Positions 53,074-61,940 of a stretch of DNA of 64,000 bases are shown here, piece after piece. Below the pieces are notes generated by a model. It had not been told where the DNA came from and did no database searches. It saw nothing but the letters and a program-made list of their open reading frames with translations. Every line of letters starts with the position of its first letter. Position 1 is the stretch's first letter. Source of the DNA: Nocardioides sp. R-C-SC26 (GTDB taxonomy: Bacteria > Actinomycetota > Actinomycetes > Propionibacteriales > Nocardioidaceae); NCBI RefSeq assembly GCF_021246465.1, contig NZ_JAHRHK010000006.1:128649-192648 (forward strand), in the 5' to 3' direction. The position numbers were made by a program, and so were the translations under genes.

Positions 53074-53508
53074 GTGGCAACCACCTCGTGCGTCTTCTGC
53101 CAGATCGTCGCGGGGGAGACTCCCGCAGACGTCGTGCTCGACGAGCCCGACCTGCTCGGCTTCCTGGACCAGCGCCCCGTCTTCAAGGGGCATGTGCTGC
53201 TGGTGCCCCGCCGCCACGTGGTCACCCTGCCCGAGCTCCCGGCTGAGCTGCGTGACCCGTTCCTCGCCGCGGCACAGCGGCTCGCCACCGCGGTGGTGGA
53301 CGCGTTGGGGGCGCAGGGGAGCTTCGTGGCGATCAACAACGTTGTCAGCCAGTCGGTGCCGCACCTGCACCTGCACGTCGTGCCGCGCACGAAGGGCGAC
53401 GGTCTGCGTGGCTTCTTCTGGCCGCGTCAGAAGTACGACGATCTGGCCGAGCGGTCGCACTACGCCGAGCGACTCAGGTCGGCGCTCGCCGGTGATCGAC
53501 CGGGGTGA
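53074..53508 (+). CDS. HIT-family nucleotide hydrolase/transferase
   Basis: 144 residues. The HIT signature HxHxHxx is HLHLHVVPR, with SCVFCQIVAGETPA at the start (two Cys, a possible zinc site of Hint-like proteins), and GHVLLVPRRHV in between. HIT proteins cleave nucleoside phosphoramidates or dinucleotides. It begins with GTG 25 bp after the exporter gene and is followed by an inverted repeat (53521-53552). Confidence 0.9.
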   Translation: MATTSCVFCQIVAGETPADVVLDEPDLLGFLDQRPVFKGHVLLVPRRHVVTLPELPAELRDPFLAAAQRLATAVVDALGAQGSFVAINNVVSQSVPHLHLHVVPRTKGDGLRGFFWPRQKYDDLAERSHYAERLRSALAGDRPG

Positions 53509-53520
53509 GGAACGGCTCCC

Positions 53521-53552
53521 GCAGCTGACGTGCTGGGCGAGCAGTCAGCTGC
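53521..53552. terminator. Stem-loop between convergent genes
   Basis: GCAGCTGAC (53521-53529) pairs perfectly with GTCAGCTGC (53544-53552). It lies between the end of the HIT gene and the end of the minus-strand thioesterase gene, so it can serve both. Confidence 0.7.
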
Positions 53553-53575
53553 GCGAGCACGGCCCCCGCAGCACC

Positions 53576-54043
53576 TCAGCTGCGCGGACGCCAGCGCTTC
53601 CAGACGGCGGTGGCCTCCGCCCGCGGCTTGCCGTCGTGGACGACGCGCACCCGCGCCGTCATCTCCTCATAGCTCGCCTCGGTGACCTCGGCCTCGAGGC
53701 GCAGCTCCGCCTCCAGCGGGGTCGGACGCAGGTAGGCCAGGTCGATCCCGGCCGTCACGTAGGGCAGTGCCGCGCCCGGCAGCGCAGGCCAGTCGCGCAG
53801 GTGCGCCTCGTGCACCACGGCGGCGGCGCTGTGGCAGTCCAGCACGGTGGCGATGATGCCGCCGTTGAGGTAGCCGAGGCCGTTGTTGTGCTCGGGCCAG
53901 GGTGTGAAGCGCGCGACCACCGTCTCGCCGTCGGGGAAGGAGCGGAGCCGCAGACCGCGCTCGTTCGCCGGGCCGCAGCCGAAGCAGGTCATGGTGGGGA
54001 AGTACTGCTCCTGGAGGCTGATCGCGGTCGTCACGGCTGTCAT
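53576..54043 (-). CDS. Hotdog-fold thioesterase (PaaI-like)
   Basis: 155 residues. TCFGCGPANERGLRLRSFPD is the conserved N terminus of this subgroup, and NNGLGYLNGGIIATVLDCHS is the hotdog helix with the nucleophile/general base (usually Asp or Glu, here Asp in VLDCHS). The rest is beta sheet (YVTAGIDLAYLRPTPLEAEL). It hydrolyses acyl-CoA thioesters. The ATG at 54043 gives a normal length. Confidence 0.85.
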   Translation of the reverse strand: MTAVTTAISLQEQYFPTMTCFGCGPANERGLRLRSFPDGETVVARFTPWPEHNNGLGYLNGGIIATVLDCHSAAAVVHEAHLRDWPALPGAALPYVTAGIDLAYLRPTPLEAELRLEAEVTEASYEEMTARVRVVHDGKPRAEATAVWKRWRPRS

Positions 54044-54174
54044 CGTGCCAGCGGCGCCCGAGCCCGACGGCAGGCGGCGACGTCGATCGCCGTCTCCGCT
54101 GGCCCGATCGGACTACCGCCACCCCGCGCGCTCGGCCGAGGCGGTGGGTGCCTCGGCGCTCCTAGCGTGGAAGC

Positions 54175-54936
54175 GTGAACGATGGGGCGTACACGACAGG
54201 GAATCCGCATGCGCACGTGCCGGCGATCGAGGTCGCGCGGCCGACCAGCGGTGGGGCGGTGGTGGCGATCGTGACGGCCGGGGTGCTCAACCTCGCGCTG
54301 GTGCTGGGCGGCGTGTTGGCGGCCTGCGCGCTGGCATCCGGCGAATGGACGGCCACGGACTCGAGTGCCGTCACGAGCGGTTCGGGACCCGCTAGCGTCG
54401 AACGGGAACCGGGCGACTGGCACTGGAGTGACGACGAGATGCCCGCGGACCTGACGCCGGGCGGGCCCGTCGTCCGCGCGTCCGTGGCGTTGGCCCAGGC
54501 TGATGCCCTGGCGATCGAGGTCTATGCGACGGTCCCGAGTGACGGTCGATTGGACGCGTGGCTGACGACGTCGGGGAAGCACCTGGACACCATCGACAGG
54601 TTGGTGGACGTGGCGATGGTCGCGGCTCGTCAGACCCTTGACGTCGAACTGCGCGGGCTGATGGTCGAGCAGGTCGACCTGTCCGAGCGAGGCGCCCGCC
54701 TGGTGGCCGCCACGCTGCGGACGATCGAGGACGACGACCCGGCCGCTCACGCGCGTCTCGAGCCCCGGTTCGACGCCGCCGATCGCGCCTGGGATCGCTG
54801 GATGGCCGACTATCTCGACTACTTCCGGTCCCACGGCGCTCCCGAGTCGGTGATCGAGACGTTCGAGCGGCAGCAGGCCGAGGCCACCGAGGAGGCGCTG
54901 CGGCGGATCGAGCAGGGGCCGGGCCTCACGGCCTGA
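54175..54936 (+). CDS. Membrane-anchored protein of unknown function
   Basis: 253 residues. A proline-poor N terminus with one transmembrane segment (VVAIVTAGVLNLALVLGGVL) follows 26 residues of polar sequence, so it is a type II membrane protein. The outside domain (about 75-250) is all-helical with acidic patches (RLVDVAMVAARQTLDVELRG, YLDYFRSHGAPESVIETFER). No family is recognised. The start GTG gives the most sensible N terminus. Confidence 0.65.
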   Translation: MNDGAYTTGNPHAHVPAIEVARPTSGGAVVAIVTAGVLNLALVLGGVLAACALASGEWTATDSSAVTSGSGPASVEREPGDWHWSDDEMPADLTPGGPVVRASVALAQADALAIEVYATVPSDGRLDAWLTTSGKHLDTIDRLVDVAMVAARQTLDVELRGLMVEQVDLSERGARLVAATLRTIEDDDPAAHARLEPRFDAADRAWDRWMADYLDYFRSHGAPESVIETFERQQAEATEEALRRIEQGPGLTA

Positions 54937-54971
54937 ACCCAGCGACCCTCGCCACCTCCTACACTGACCCG

Positions 54972-55241
54972 GTGACCTCCTTCGGCTTCGGATCCCGCAC
55001 CGCGACCGACACCGCCGTCCGCGAGGAGGAGCGCACCATCCCGGTCGAGGACGGCGACCACGAGCGGTTCAGCCACTACGTGGAGAAGGACAAGCTCACC
55101 GAGGCGATGGTGATGGGCACGCCCGTCGTGGCCCTCTGTGGCAAGGTCTGGGTGCCGAGCCGTGCTCCGGAGAAGTTTCCGGTCTGCCCGGACTGCAAGG
55201 AGATCTGGGACTCACTCCGCGACGACGAGGGCGAGGAGTGA
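54972..55241 (+). CDS. DUF3039 protein with a zinc-like CxxC...CPxC motif
   Basis: 89 residues from a GTG. Conserved features are HERFSHYVEKDKLTEAMVMG, VALCGKVWVPSRAP and KFPVCPDCKEIWDSL, giving C-x(n)-CPDC. This is the actinobacterial DUF3039, which always seems to sit next to a DEAD/DEAH-like helicase. The stop overlaps the helicase start (GTGA at 55238-55241), so the two are coupled. Its acidic tail and zinc-like motif suit a small adaptor, but its role is unknown. Confidence 0.88.
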   Translation: MTSFGFGSRTATDTAVREEERTIPVEDGDHERFSHYVEKDKLTEAMVMGTPVVALCGKVWVPSRAPEKFPVCPDCKEIWDSLRDDEGEE

Positions 55242-57001
55242 CCCTCGGGCCTGCCTGGCCCGAGCGAGCTGCCTGGGGTACCGCGACGTCGCTGCGCGCT
55301 TGGCAGTCGGCCGCGCTGGATGACTACCTCGGGCGCGGGCCGCGCGACTTCCTCGCCGTCGCGACGCCGGGTGCCGGCAAGACGACGTTCGCGCTGACGG
55401 CCGCCGCCGAGCTGATCGGACGGCGGGTGGTCGACCGGATCATCGTCGTCGCGCCGACCGAGCACCTCAAGCAGCAGTGGGCCGAGGCCGCGGACCGCAT
55501 GGGCCTGCCGATCGACCCGACCTACTCGGCCGGGTCCGGCAAGATCTCCAGCGACTACGTCGGTGTGGCGGTCACCTACGCCGGGGTCGCGGTGAACCCG
55601 CTCGCGCTGCGGATCCGCACCGAGCGCTTCAAGACCCTGGTCATCCTCGACGAGGTGCACCACGCCGGCGACGCTCTCTCCTGGGGCGAAGGCGTCCGCG
55701 AGGCCTTCGAACCCGCCGCGCGGCGACTCTGCCTGACCGGCACGCCGTTCCGCTCCGACGTCAACCCGATCCCCTTCGTCTCCTACGCTCCCGGCGACGA
55801 CGGCGTGCCTCGTTCGGTCGCCGACTTCACCTACGGCTACGGCCACGCGCTCGCCGACCACGTCGTCCGGCCGGTGCTCTTCCTGGCCTACTCCGGCGAG
55901 ATGTCGTGGCGCACCCGGGCCGGCGACGAAGTGGCGGCCAAGCTCGGCGAGCCGCTCACGAAGGACATGACCAACCAGGCGCTGCGCACGGCGCTGGACC
56001 CCACGGGCTCGTGGATGCCGGCCGTGCTCGAGGCGGCGGACAAGCGGTTGGACGAGGTGCGCAGGCACGTCCCCGACGCGGGTGGACTGGTGATCGCCAC
56101 CGATCAGGATGACGCGCGCGCCTACGCCAAGCTGCTCCGTGCGATCAGCGGCGAGGCGCCGACCGTCGTGCTCTCGGATGAGAAGGCGGCGTCGAAGAAG
56201 ATCTCGACCTTCAGTGCCGACGAGTCCAAGTGGATGGTCGCGGTGCGGATGGTCTCCGAGGGCGTCGACGTGCCGCGCCTCGCTGTCGGCGTGTACGCCA
56301 CGACGACCTCCACCCCGCTCTTCTTCGCCCAGGCGATCGGCCGTTTCGTGCGGGCCCGCACTCGCGGCGAGACGGCGTCGATCTTCCTGCCCTCGGTGCC
56401 CACGCTGCTCGGGCATGCTGCCCAGCTCGAGCTCGAGCGCGACCACGTGCTCGGCCGTCGGGTCGACGACGAGTCCGACATCTTCGCCGCCGAGGACGAT
56501 CTCCTGGCCCGGGCCCAGGCCGGCGAGGGTGCCTCCGACGAGCTGGCGCAGCTGCCGTTCGAGGCGTTGGGCTCGGAGGCGCGCTTCGACCACGCGCTCT
56601 ACGACGGCGCGGCCTACGGCTCGGAGGAGGAGATGGACTTCCTCGGGATCCCGGGTCTGCTGGACGCCGACCAGATGCGCGACCTGCTCCAGCAGCGCAC
56701 CCGCGACCAGAACTCCGCGCGGGAGCGGGCGCGCGAGTCCGCGCGGGCGACCTCGGCGAAGGAACGTGCCGCCGACGACCTGGCCGAGGTGAGCACCCAC
56801 GAGCAGCTCGCCGTGCTGCGCCGCGAGCTCAACGGCCTGGTGGCAGCGTGGAACCACCGCACGGGTCAGCCGCACGGGGTGACCCACGCGGCACTGCGCA
56901 AGGAGTGCGGCGGCCCTGCTGCCGCGGTGGCCAACGCCGAGCAGCTCTACGCGCGCATCAACCGCATCCGGGAGTGGGCGGTCGGTCGCAGGTCCGGGTG
57001 A
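55238..57001 (+). CDS. DEAD/DEAH-type superfamily 2 helicase
   Basis: 587 residues. Motif I is VATPGAGKTTF, motif II is VILDEVHHAGD, motif III is CLTGTPFRSD, and motif VI is QAIGRFVRARTR (Arg finger). It has the RAD3/XPB-like superfamily 2 arrangement. Its C-terminal 150 residues are helical. In many actinobacteria this helicase and DUF3039 are a fixed pair, suggesting one DNA or RNA repair role that has not been described. Confidence 0.9.
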   Translation: MTLGPAWPERAAWGTATSLRAWQSAALDDYLGRGPRDFLAVATPGAGKTTFALTAAAELIGRRVVDRIIVVAPTEHLKQQWAEAADRMGLPIDPTYSAGSGKISSDYVGVAVTYAGVAVNPLALRIRTERFKTLVILDEVHHAGDALSWGEGVREAFEPAARRLCLTGTPFRSDVNPIPFVSYAPGDDGVPRSVADFTYGYGHALADHVVRPVLFLAYSGEMSWRTRAGDEVAAKLGEPLTKDMTNQALRTALDPTGSWMPAVLEAADKRLDEVRRHVPDAGGLVIATDQDDARAYAKLLRAISGEAPTVVLSDEKAASKKISTFSADESKWMVAVRMVSEGVDVPRLAVGVYATTTSTPLFFAQAIGRFVRARTRGETASIFLPSVPTLLGHAAQLELERDHVLGRRVDDESDIFAAEDDLLARAQAGEGASDELAQLPFEALGSEARFDHALYDGAAYGSEEEMDFLGIPGLLDADQMRDLLQQRTRDQNSARERARESARATSAKERAADDLAEVSTHEQLAVLRRELNGLVAAWNHRTGQPHGVTHAALRKECGGPAAAVANAEQLYARINRIREWAVGRRSG

Positions 57002-57020
57002 TCGCCGGCGGCGGTCCCGG

Positions 57021-57533
57021 TCAGCTCGGCGTGAAGGGCCGCGCGCCCGGGCCGGGCCGGGGTACGACGTCGCGTCGGCTGTCGATGCGATGGCCGTCGG
57101 CACAGACGAGCGCCGCCGTGGCCGGAGCGCCGCAGTCGCGATGCACCAGTTCGACCGGGACGCCGTCGGCATCGGTGTAGTAGCGGGTTCCCCAGTCGGA
57201 CAGTGCCGCGAGGACCGGGTAGAGGTCGAAGCCCTTCTCGGTCAGGCGGTACTCGTGCCGCTCGCGGGCGCCGTCCTCGCGATAGGGCACGCGGCGGAGG
57301 ACGTCGTGCTCGACCAGGGTCGCGAGCCGGTTGCTCAGCACTTGGCGGGGCAGCCCGCTGTGGCGCTGCATGTCGGCGAAGCGCCGCACCCCGTTGAAGA
57401 CCTCGCGGAGCACGACGACGCACCCTTTCTCGCCCAGCACCTCCAGGGCGCGCGCGATCTGGCAGTTCTCGGTCGAGATGGACAGCGCGGGCGGAGGGGC
57501 GTCGGTGGACGTGGCGGTCGCCTCGGGGGCCAT
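57021..57533 (-). CDS. HxlR-family regulator
   Basis: 170 residues. The winged helix has ISTENCQIARALEVLGEKGC and RRFADMQRHSGLPRQVLSNR, followed by VEHDVLRRVPYREDGARERH, YRLTEKGFDLYPVLAALSDW. A cysteine at the start of the HTH helix (C24 in TENCQI) recalls redox- or thiol-sensing HxlR proteins. The C-terminal tail has two more cysteines (HRDCGAP, ALVCADG). It is divergent from a PaaI thioesterase with a 19-bp perfect palindrome between (57566-57584). Confidence 0.9.
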   Translation of the reverse strand: MAPEATATSTDAPPPALSISTENCQIARALEVLGEKGCVVVLREVFNGVRRFADMQRHSGLPRQVLSNRLATLVEHDVLRRVPYREDGARERHEYRLTEKGFDLYPVLAALSDWGTRYYTDADGVPVELVHRDCGAPATAALVCADGHRIDSRRDVVPRPGPGARPFTPS

Positions 57534-57565
57534 GGCGCGAGTCTAGGTCTTGTTGACAGATTCAG

Positions 57566-57584
57566 CCAGCATCGCCGATGCTGG
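57566..57584. promoter_or_regulatory. Perfect palindrome CCAGCATCGCCGATGCTGG, probable HxlR operator
   Basis: Nine-bp arms with a single central base, immediately before the ATG of the thioesterase (57589) and 33 bp from the HxlR start. A TTGACA (57553-57558) on the plus strand lies just upstream. The position would let the regulator block the thioesterase promoter. Confidence 0.75.
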
Positions 57585-57588
57585 ATCC

Positions 57589-58050
57589 ATGAATGAGACT
57601 CAGGAGGCCTTCGACGTCTCGACCGCGACCGGCCTGGAGCTGCTGCGGGCGATGATCGAGGGTCGCATCCCGCCTGCGCCGATCTCGGAGACGATCGGGA
57701 TGGTCGACTTCATCGCGGAGGAGGGCTCGGTGTCGGTCTCGCTCGATCCCGCTCCGCGCCACTACAACCCGATCGGCTCGGTGCACGGCGGCGTCATCTC
57801 CACGCTGCTCGACACCGTGGCTGCCTGCTCGGTGCACTCCACGCTCGCGGCGGGGGAGGGCTACACCTCCTTGGACCTCACCGTGAAGTTCCTCCGTCCG
57901 GTCACCGTCGCCTCGGGCCGTCTCACCGCGACCGGACGCGTGATCCACCGCGGACGCCGTACCGCCCTCGCCGAGGGGGAGATCCTCGACGCCGCAGGCA
58001 AGCGGGTCGCGCACGCGACGTCGTCCTGCATGATCTTCCCGGCCGGCTGA
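57589..58050 (+). CDS. Hotdog-fold thioesterase (PaaI-like)
   Basis: 153 residues from the ATG at 57589, which follows the HxlR operator. NPIGSVHGGVISTLLDTVAA is the hotdog core with the catalytic Asp/Glu region, and YTSLDLTVKFLRPVTVASGR is the conserved strand. It hydrolyses acyl-CoA thioesters. The second thioesterase in the window (53576) belongs to a different subgroup. The frame stays open for 39 bases upstream, but the chosen start matches the operator. Confidence 0.85.
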   Translation: MNETQEAFDVSTATGLELLRAMIEGRIPPAPISETIGMVDFIAEEGSVSVSLDPAPRHYNPIGSVHGGVISTLLDTVAACSVHSTLAAGEGYTSLDLTVKFLRPVTVASGRLTATGRVIHRGRRTALAEGEILDAAGKRVAHATSSCMIFPAG

Positions 58051-58087
58051 GCGGCGCCCGGTATCGCGTCGAGCCGACCCTGCCGCC

Positions 58088-59704
58088 TCACGGCCCCGAC
58101 CGGGGCGGCACCCTGCTCATCGCGCGCTCGGTCATCGCCGCGATCGTGAGGGAGGGGTTCGTGCCGAGATTCGCCGGCACCACGGAGCCGTCGCACACCA
58201 GCAGGTTGCGGTAGCCGAACGCGCGGTGCTCGGGGTCGACGACGCCGTCGTCTGGTCCGACCGCGACCACGGCCCCGCCGAGGGGATGGGCGGTCGTACC
58301 GATTCCGCGGAGCGCCTCCAGGACGGGCGTCTCGGCGATCCCACCGACGGCTGCGGCCATGCGGGTCGTCACGTCGTCGGCGAGCACGGACGAGGTGGGC
58401 ACCGGGTCGGTGCGGCTCTGCTCGCTGACCAGCCCGCGCCGTCCGAGGCGGAGGCGGAGTGCACCGCCGCCGGTGCGCATGTGCAGCACCACGACCTGGC
58501 GGGCTGCCGCCCCGAACGGCACCGCCACCCTGAGCGCGCGCAGAGGATGGCGCAGCACCGTGCGTGCCCATCCGCGGCGGGTGCGCCCGGTCGGACCCTG
58601 CGGCGCCATGACGGTCAGGCCGGCGCCGAACACGGTGGCGTGCCGGCCGTACACGAGGGTCTCGACGTGGCCGCGACCCTCGGACGAGTCCAGGTGGATG
58701 CTGGAGGTGATGCTCGGTCGCGACCCGACCGGGGATCCGCCGCGCGGCATCAGCAGCGCGGGCACGTGTTCGCCGTTGGTGCGCACCTGGTCGCCGATGC
58801 GGGGGGACAGGCCCGGCAGCGCGCCGGCGCGCAGGCGGTGCAGCAACTCGACGGTGCCCAGGACGCCGCCGGCGACCACGACGCCGTCGCAGGTCAGCTC
58901 GCGACGAACCCGCCGCGCGCGCCCGGTCCGCAGCGTGACGCGGTACCCCGCGGTGCCGTCGGAGCCCGGCGTGCGCGGAGCGACGTCGACGACCTCGTGC
59001 TCGGCGAGCACCCGGACGCCGCGCCGCTCGGCCCACCACAGGTAGTTCTTCACCAAGGTGTTCTTCGCGCCGACGCGACATCCGAGCAGGCAGTCGCCGC
59101 ACCGTGTGCAGCCCGTGCGCTCGGGTCCGTGGCCCCCGAAGTACGGGTCGGGGACGGTGCGGCCGGGGGTGCCGAGGAACACCCCGATCCGGGCCGGCGT
59201 CATCGCCTCCGCCCCCAGGTCGCGGCCGGCATCGGCCAGGGCGCCGGCCGCGGGGTCGACCGGATTCGCCGGGTCGGCGGGGTCGTAGGCCGCCACCCCC
59301 AGCATCCGCTCGGCCTCGTCGTAGTGCGGCGCGAGCTCGCGCGCCCAGTCGACGCCCGCGGGCCAGGCCGGATCGGCGAAGGCGACGTCGTCGGGCCGGT
59401 AGAGCACGTTGGCGTAGGCCAGCGAGCCGCCGCCGACTCCGACCCCGCTCACGATGCTGAGGTGCTGCAGCGTCGTCATCCGCACGATGCCCCGCAGCCC
59501 CATGCGGGGTGCCCACAGGAAGCGCCGCAGTTGCCACGACGTCCGGGCGAAGTCGCCGTCGGCCCATCGCCTGCCCTGCTCCACGACCACGACCCGGTAG
59601 CCCTTCTCGGCCAGTCGGAGCGCGCTGACACTGCCTCCGAAGCCGGATCCGACGACGATCCAGTCGACATGGTCGGGGTCTTCGGTGGAGATGGTGTCGC
59701 CCAT
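58088..59704 (-). CDS. GMC-family oxidoreductase (cholesterol-oxidase-like)
   Basis: 538 residues from the ATG at 59704. FAD binding is by VDWIVVGSGFGGSVSALRLA; the GMC segment GVGVGGGSLAYANVLYRPDD is typical of the cholesterol oxidase group. A cysteine cluster CTRCGDCLLGC lies in the middle and resembles a ferredoxin-like or metal site, as seen in some FAD-GMC dehydrogenases. The C-terminal active-site His is in TAHPLGGAV. No signal peptide is present. The substrate is an alcohol or sterol, not identified. Confidence 0.87.
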   Translation of the reverse strand: MGDTISTEDPDHVDWIVVGSGFGGSVSALRLAEKGYRVVVVEQGRRWADGDFARTSWQLRRFLWAPRMGLRGIVRMTTLQHLSIVSGVGVGGGSLAYANVLYRPDDVAFADPAWPAGVDWARELAPHYDEAERMLGVAAYDPADPANPVDPAAGALADAGRDLGAEAMTPARIGVFLGTPGRTVPDPYFGGHGPERTGCTRCGDCLLGCRVGAKNTLVKNYLWWAERRGVRVLAEHEVVDVAPRTPGSDGTAGYRVTLRTGRARRVRRELTCDGVVVAGGVLGTVELLHRLRAGALPGLSPRIGDQVRTNGEHVPALLMPRGGSPVGSRPSITSSIHLDSSEGRGHVETLVYGRHATVFGAGLTVMAPQGPTGRTRRGWARTVLRHPLRALRVAVPFGAAARQVVVLHMRTGGGALRLRLGRRGLVSEQSRTDPVPTSSVLADDVTTRMAAAVGGIAETPVLEALRGIGTTAHPLGGAVVAVGPDDGVVDPEHRAFGYRNLLVCDGSVVPANLGTNPSLTIAAMTERAMSRVPPRSGP

Positions 59705-59841
59705 GCGACCAGTGTCGGGTGGCGGGCGCTTCGCGGCGATCATCCTGGCCGGTGGGCCGTCTGGACATTTGCTCTAGTCAGCTGGGGTGGTTCGGCGCGC
59801 GCATGGCTTCAGTGACGCATCGGCGCGCCGAACTCGAGGTC

Positions 59842-61311
59842 ATGCGACGGAGCGCAGGAGGAGTGGTCACCACGGTGGCGATCGCACTCCTGCTCGCCGC
59901 CGCCCCCCCGCCCCCCGCCCCCCCCCCCCCGCGGGGGTGCGGCCCCCCCACGTCCGACTCGGGAGGATCGCCTCCGGCCGCCCGTGCCGTCGCGGAGCCG
60001 GCGTGGCTCGAGCGGCTCAACGAGGTTCGGACCTCCTCGGGACTGCCACCGGTCCGTGCGGACGCCGGCGGGGTCAGCGGTCTCGCCCAGCACCTGACCT
60101 ACCTGGCCAAGACGCCGGACCGTCTCCGCTCCGGCGCCTTCGCCAGCGGCCACTCCGAGAACCCATCGAGCCCGTGGTACTCCGCCGCCGGCGCCAAGGC
60201 CGGCAGCCGCAGCAACATCGCCTACGGGACCTCCGACGGACCGAACGCCATCGACCAGTGGATGGCCGCGCCGTTCCACGCGATCGGCATGCTCCGCCCG
60301 GGCCTGCGCTCGGTCGCCTTCGCCCGCGACAGCGCCAGCGGCAACGCCGGTCTCGACATCATCAGCGGCCTGGACTCCGACGTCCCGATCCGCAAGCCGA
60401 TCCTCTTCCCGGGCCACGAGTCGGTGACGGACCTGCGCACCTTCGACGGCGAGCGCCCCAACCCGATCGAGACGTGCACGCGCGCCAGTCCGCGCGCCGA
60501 CTACTCCTCGCCGTCGCTGCCGATGATCGCGCTGCTGCCGCAGGCGCCGTCGACCAACCTCGTCGCCCGACTGACCGATCCCGACGGCCGCGTGGTCTCC
60601 TCCGCATCGGCGGACCTCTGCGTCATCACGGCCTCGACCTACTACTCCACCGATCCGGTGCACGGTGCCAACGGCCGCAAGACGCTGGCCGGGGACAACG
60701 CCGTCGTCGTCATCGCCCGACGGCCCTTCGAGTCGGGTCTCTACCAGGTCTCGCTGAGCCAGCCCGGCCGGGACGACGTCGTGTGGCGCTTCGTCTACAG
60801 CACGCGACCGCTGCAACGAGCCACCCATCGGGCGCAGGTACGCCGTTCGGCGGACGTGACGATGACCGCGGTCAGCAAGGTCGTCCGGACCCGCCAGGCC
60901 GGCACCGTCTCCCGCAGGCTCGCCGTCACCGTCGACGGACGGCGCTACGTCGGGCGGGGCACCGCGCCCGTCGTCGTCGTGGCGAGCATCGAGCGGCGCG
61001 TGGCCGTCACCCGGAGCGCTGTGGCCGCCCGGACGGCGCGGGTCACCTGCGTCGCGGTGACCCGCCTCCTGGCCCTGAACTGCGCCAAGACCCACGCGGT
61101 CGACGCCGCGGCCTCCGTCGCACTCAGTCAGGCCCGTCGCGAGGCGGCCACCCTGGCCCGGAGGCTCGCTCGAGCCCGAGCGCGCGAGCTCGCCACGGCC
61201 GACGCCGAGCGCGAGGTTCGCCGCGCACCCTCGAACGCCGAGCGGCAGTCCGCCGCCACGCTCGCCGAGCGCCGCGCGGCCGAGTCGATCCGGCGGCAGC
61301 TCGGGCTCTGA
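59842..61311 (+). CDS. Secreted CAP-domain protein with a poly-C tract in its signal region
   Basis: 489 residues from the ATG at 59842 (CGAGGT ribosome site). The signal peptide (VTTVAIALLLAAA) runs into PPPPAPPPPRGCGPP, which is coded by long C runs (59903-59949). The CAP domain follows (AWLERLNEVRTSSGLPPVRA, GHSENPSSPWYS with H and E, NIAYGTSDGP, FHAIGMLRP), then an all-beta middle and a helical arginine-rich tail (RARARELATADAEREVRRAP). The reading frame across the C tract depends on exact C counts, so the N terminus is the least certain part. Confidence 0.8.
   Translation: MRRSAGGVVTTVAIALLLAAAPPPPAPPPPRGCGPPTSDSGGSPPAARAVAEPAWLERLNEVRTSSGLPPVRADAGGVSGLAQHLTYLAKTPDRLRSGAFASGHSENPSSPWYSAAGAKAGSRSNIAYGTSDGPNAIDQWMAAPFHAIGMLRPGLRSVAFARDSASGNAGLDIISGLDSDVPIRKPILFPGHESVTDLRTFDGERPNPIETCTRASPRADYSSPSLPMIALLPQAPSTNLVARLTDPDGRVVSSASADLCVITASTYYSTDPVHGANGRKTLAGDNAVVVIARRPFESGLYQVSLSQPGRDDVVWRFVYSTRPLQRATHRAQVRRSADVTMTAVSKVVRTRQAGTVSRRLAVTVDGRRYVGRGTAPVVVVASIERRVAVTRSAVAARTARVTCVAVTRLLALNCAKTHAVDAAASVALSQARREAATLARRLARARARELATADAEREVRRAPSNAERQSAATLAERRAAESIRRQLGL
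59903..59949 (+). repeat. Cluster of homopolymeric C tracts (7, 6, 13, 7) with a G5 palindrome
   Basis: C7 is 59903-59909, C6 is 59911-59916, C13 is 59918-59930, then GCGGGGG (59931-59937), and C7 at 59943-59949. The C13/GCGGGGG junction is a palindrome (CCCCCGCGGGGG). This is just after the signal peptide of a CAP protein. It could vary by slipped-strand mispairing or be an assembly/sequencing artefact. Confidence 0.8.
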
Positions 61312-61364
61312 GAGGTCGGCGCTCTCCCGGCGGTCGGGTCGCCGCGTAGGCGATGATGCCGACC

Positions 61365-61913
61365 ATGGCCGTCTACGTCGCGTTCCTGCGGGCGATCAAC
61401 CTCGGCGCGAAGCGCAAGTTCCCCAAGGACGCCATCGTCTCCGCCACCGAGGCGGCGGGGTTCGCCGGCGTCGCCACCTACATCAACACCGGCAACGTCC
61501 GGATCGAGACGACGATGCGCTCACGGGCCAGGATCGAGACGGCTCTGGAGCAGAGCTACCGCGACGCCACCGGCTTCGAGGTCCCGACGATCGTGTTCAG
61601 CACCGCCGAGCTGCGCGACGTCGCCCCGGCCGCCGAGCGGCTCGCGGCCGAGACCGATCACGTGAGCTGGGGCGTGCAGCACTACGTCTCGCTGCTCAAG
61701 GACGAGCCCGAGGCGGCGCTGGTGCGGGAGATGGAGGAGTGTTCGCGTCCGGGGGCGCTGGCCCGGGTGAGTGGTCGCGCCGCGCATCTCCTGGTCGGCG
61801 AGAACTACCACCAGGCGCCCCTCACCAACGCCACGGTCGAGAAGAGACTGGGGGTCGCGACCAACCGCAACCTGACCGTCGTCCGCGCGGTGGTGGAGAA
61901 GTGGTGCGGGTGA
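61365..61913 (+). CDS. DUF1697 family protein
   Basis: 182 residues from the ATG at 61365; a frame start 12 bases upstream is less likely. MAVYVAFLRAINLGAKRKFP and TYINTGNVRIETTM match the DUF1697 opening (usual form: alRGINVGg.n...L). GENYHQAPLTNATVEKRLGV is the second signature. The function is unknown; structures suggest a small alpha/beta protein. It ends 27 bp before the convergent MFS gene. Confidence 0.88.
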   Translation: MAVYVAFLRAINLGAKRKFPKDAIVSATEAAGFAGVATYINTGNVRIETTMRSRARIETALEQSYRDATGFEVPTIVFSTAELRDVAPAAERLAAETDHVSWGVQHYVSLLKDEPEAALVREMEECSRPGALARVSGRAAHLLVGENYHQAPLTNATVEKRLGVATNRNLTVVRAVVEKWCG

Positions 61914-61940
61914 TCTGCCGACGTCGCCGGAGAGCGCCGA

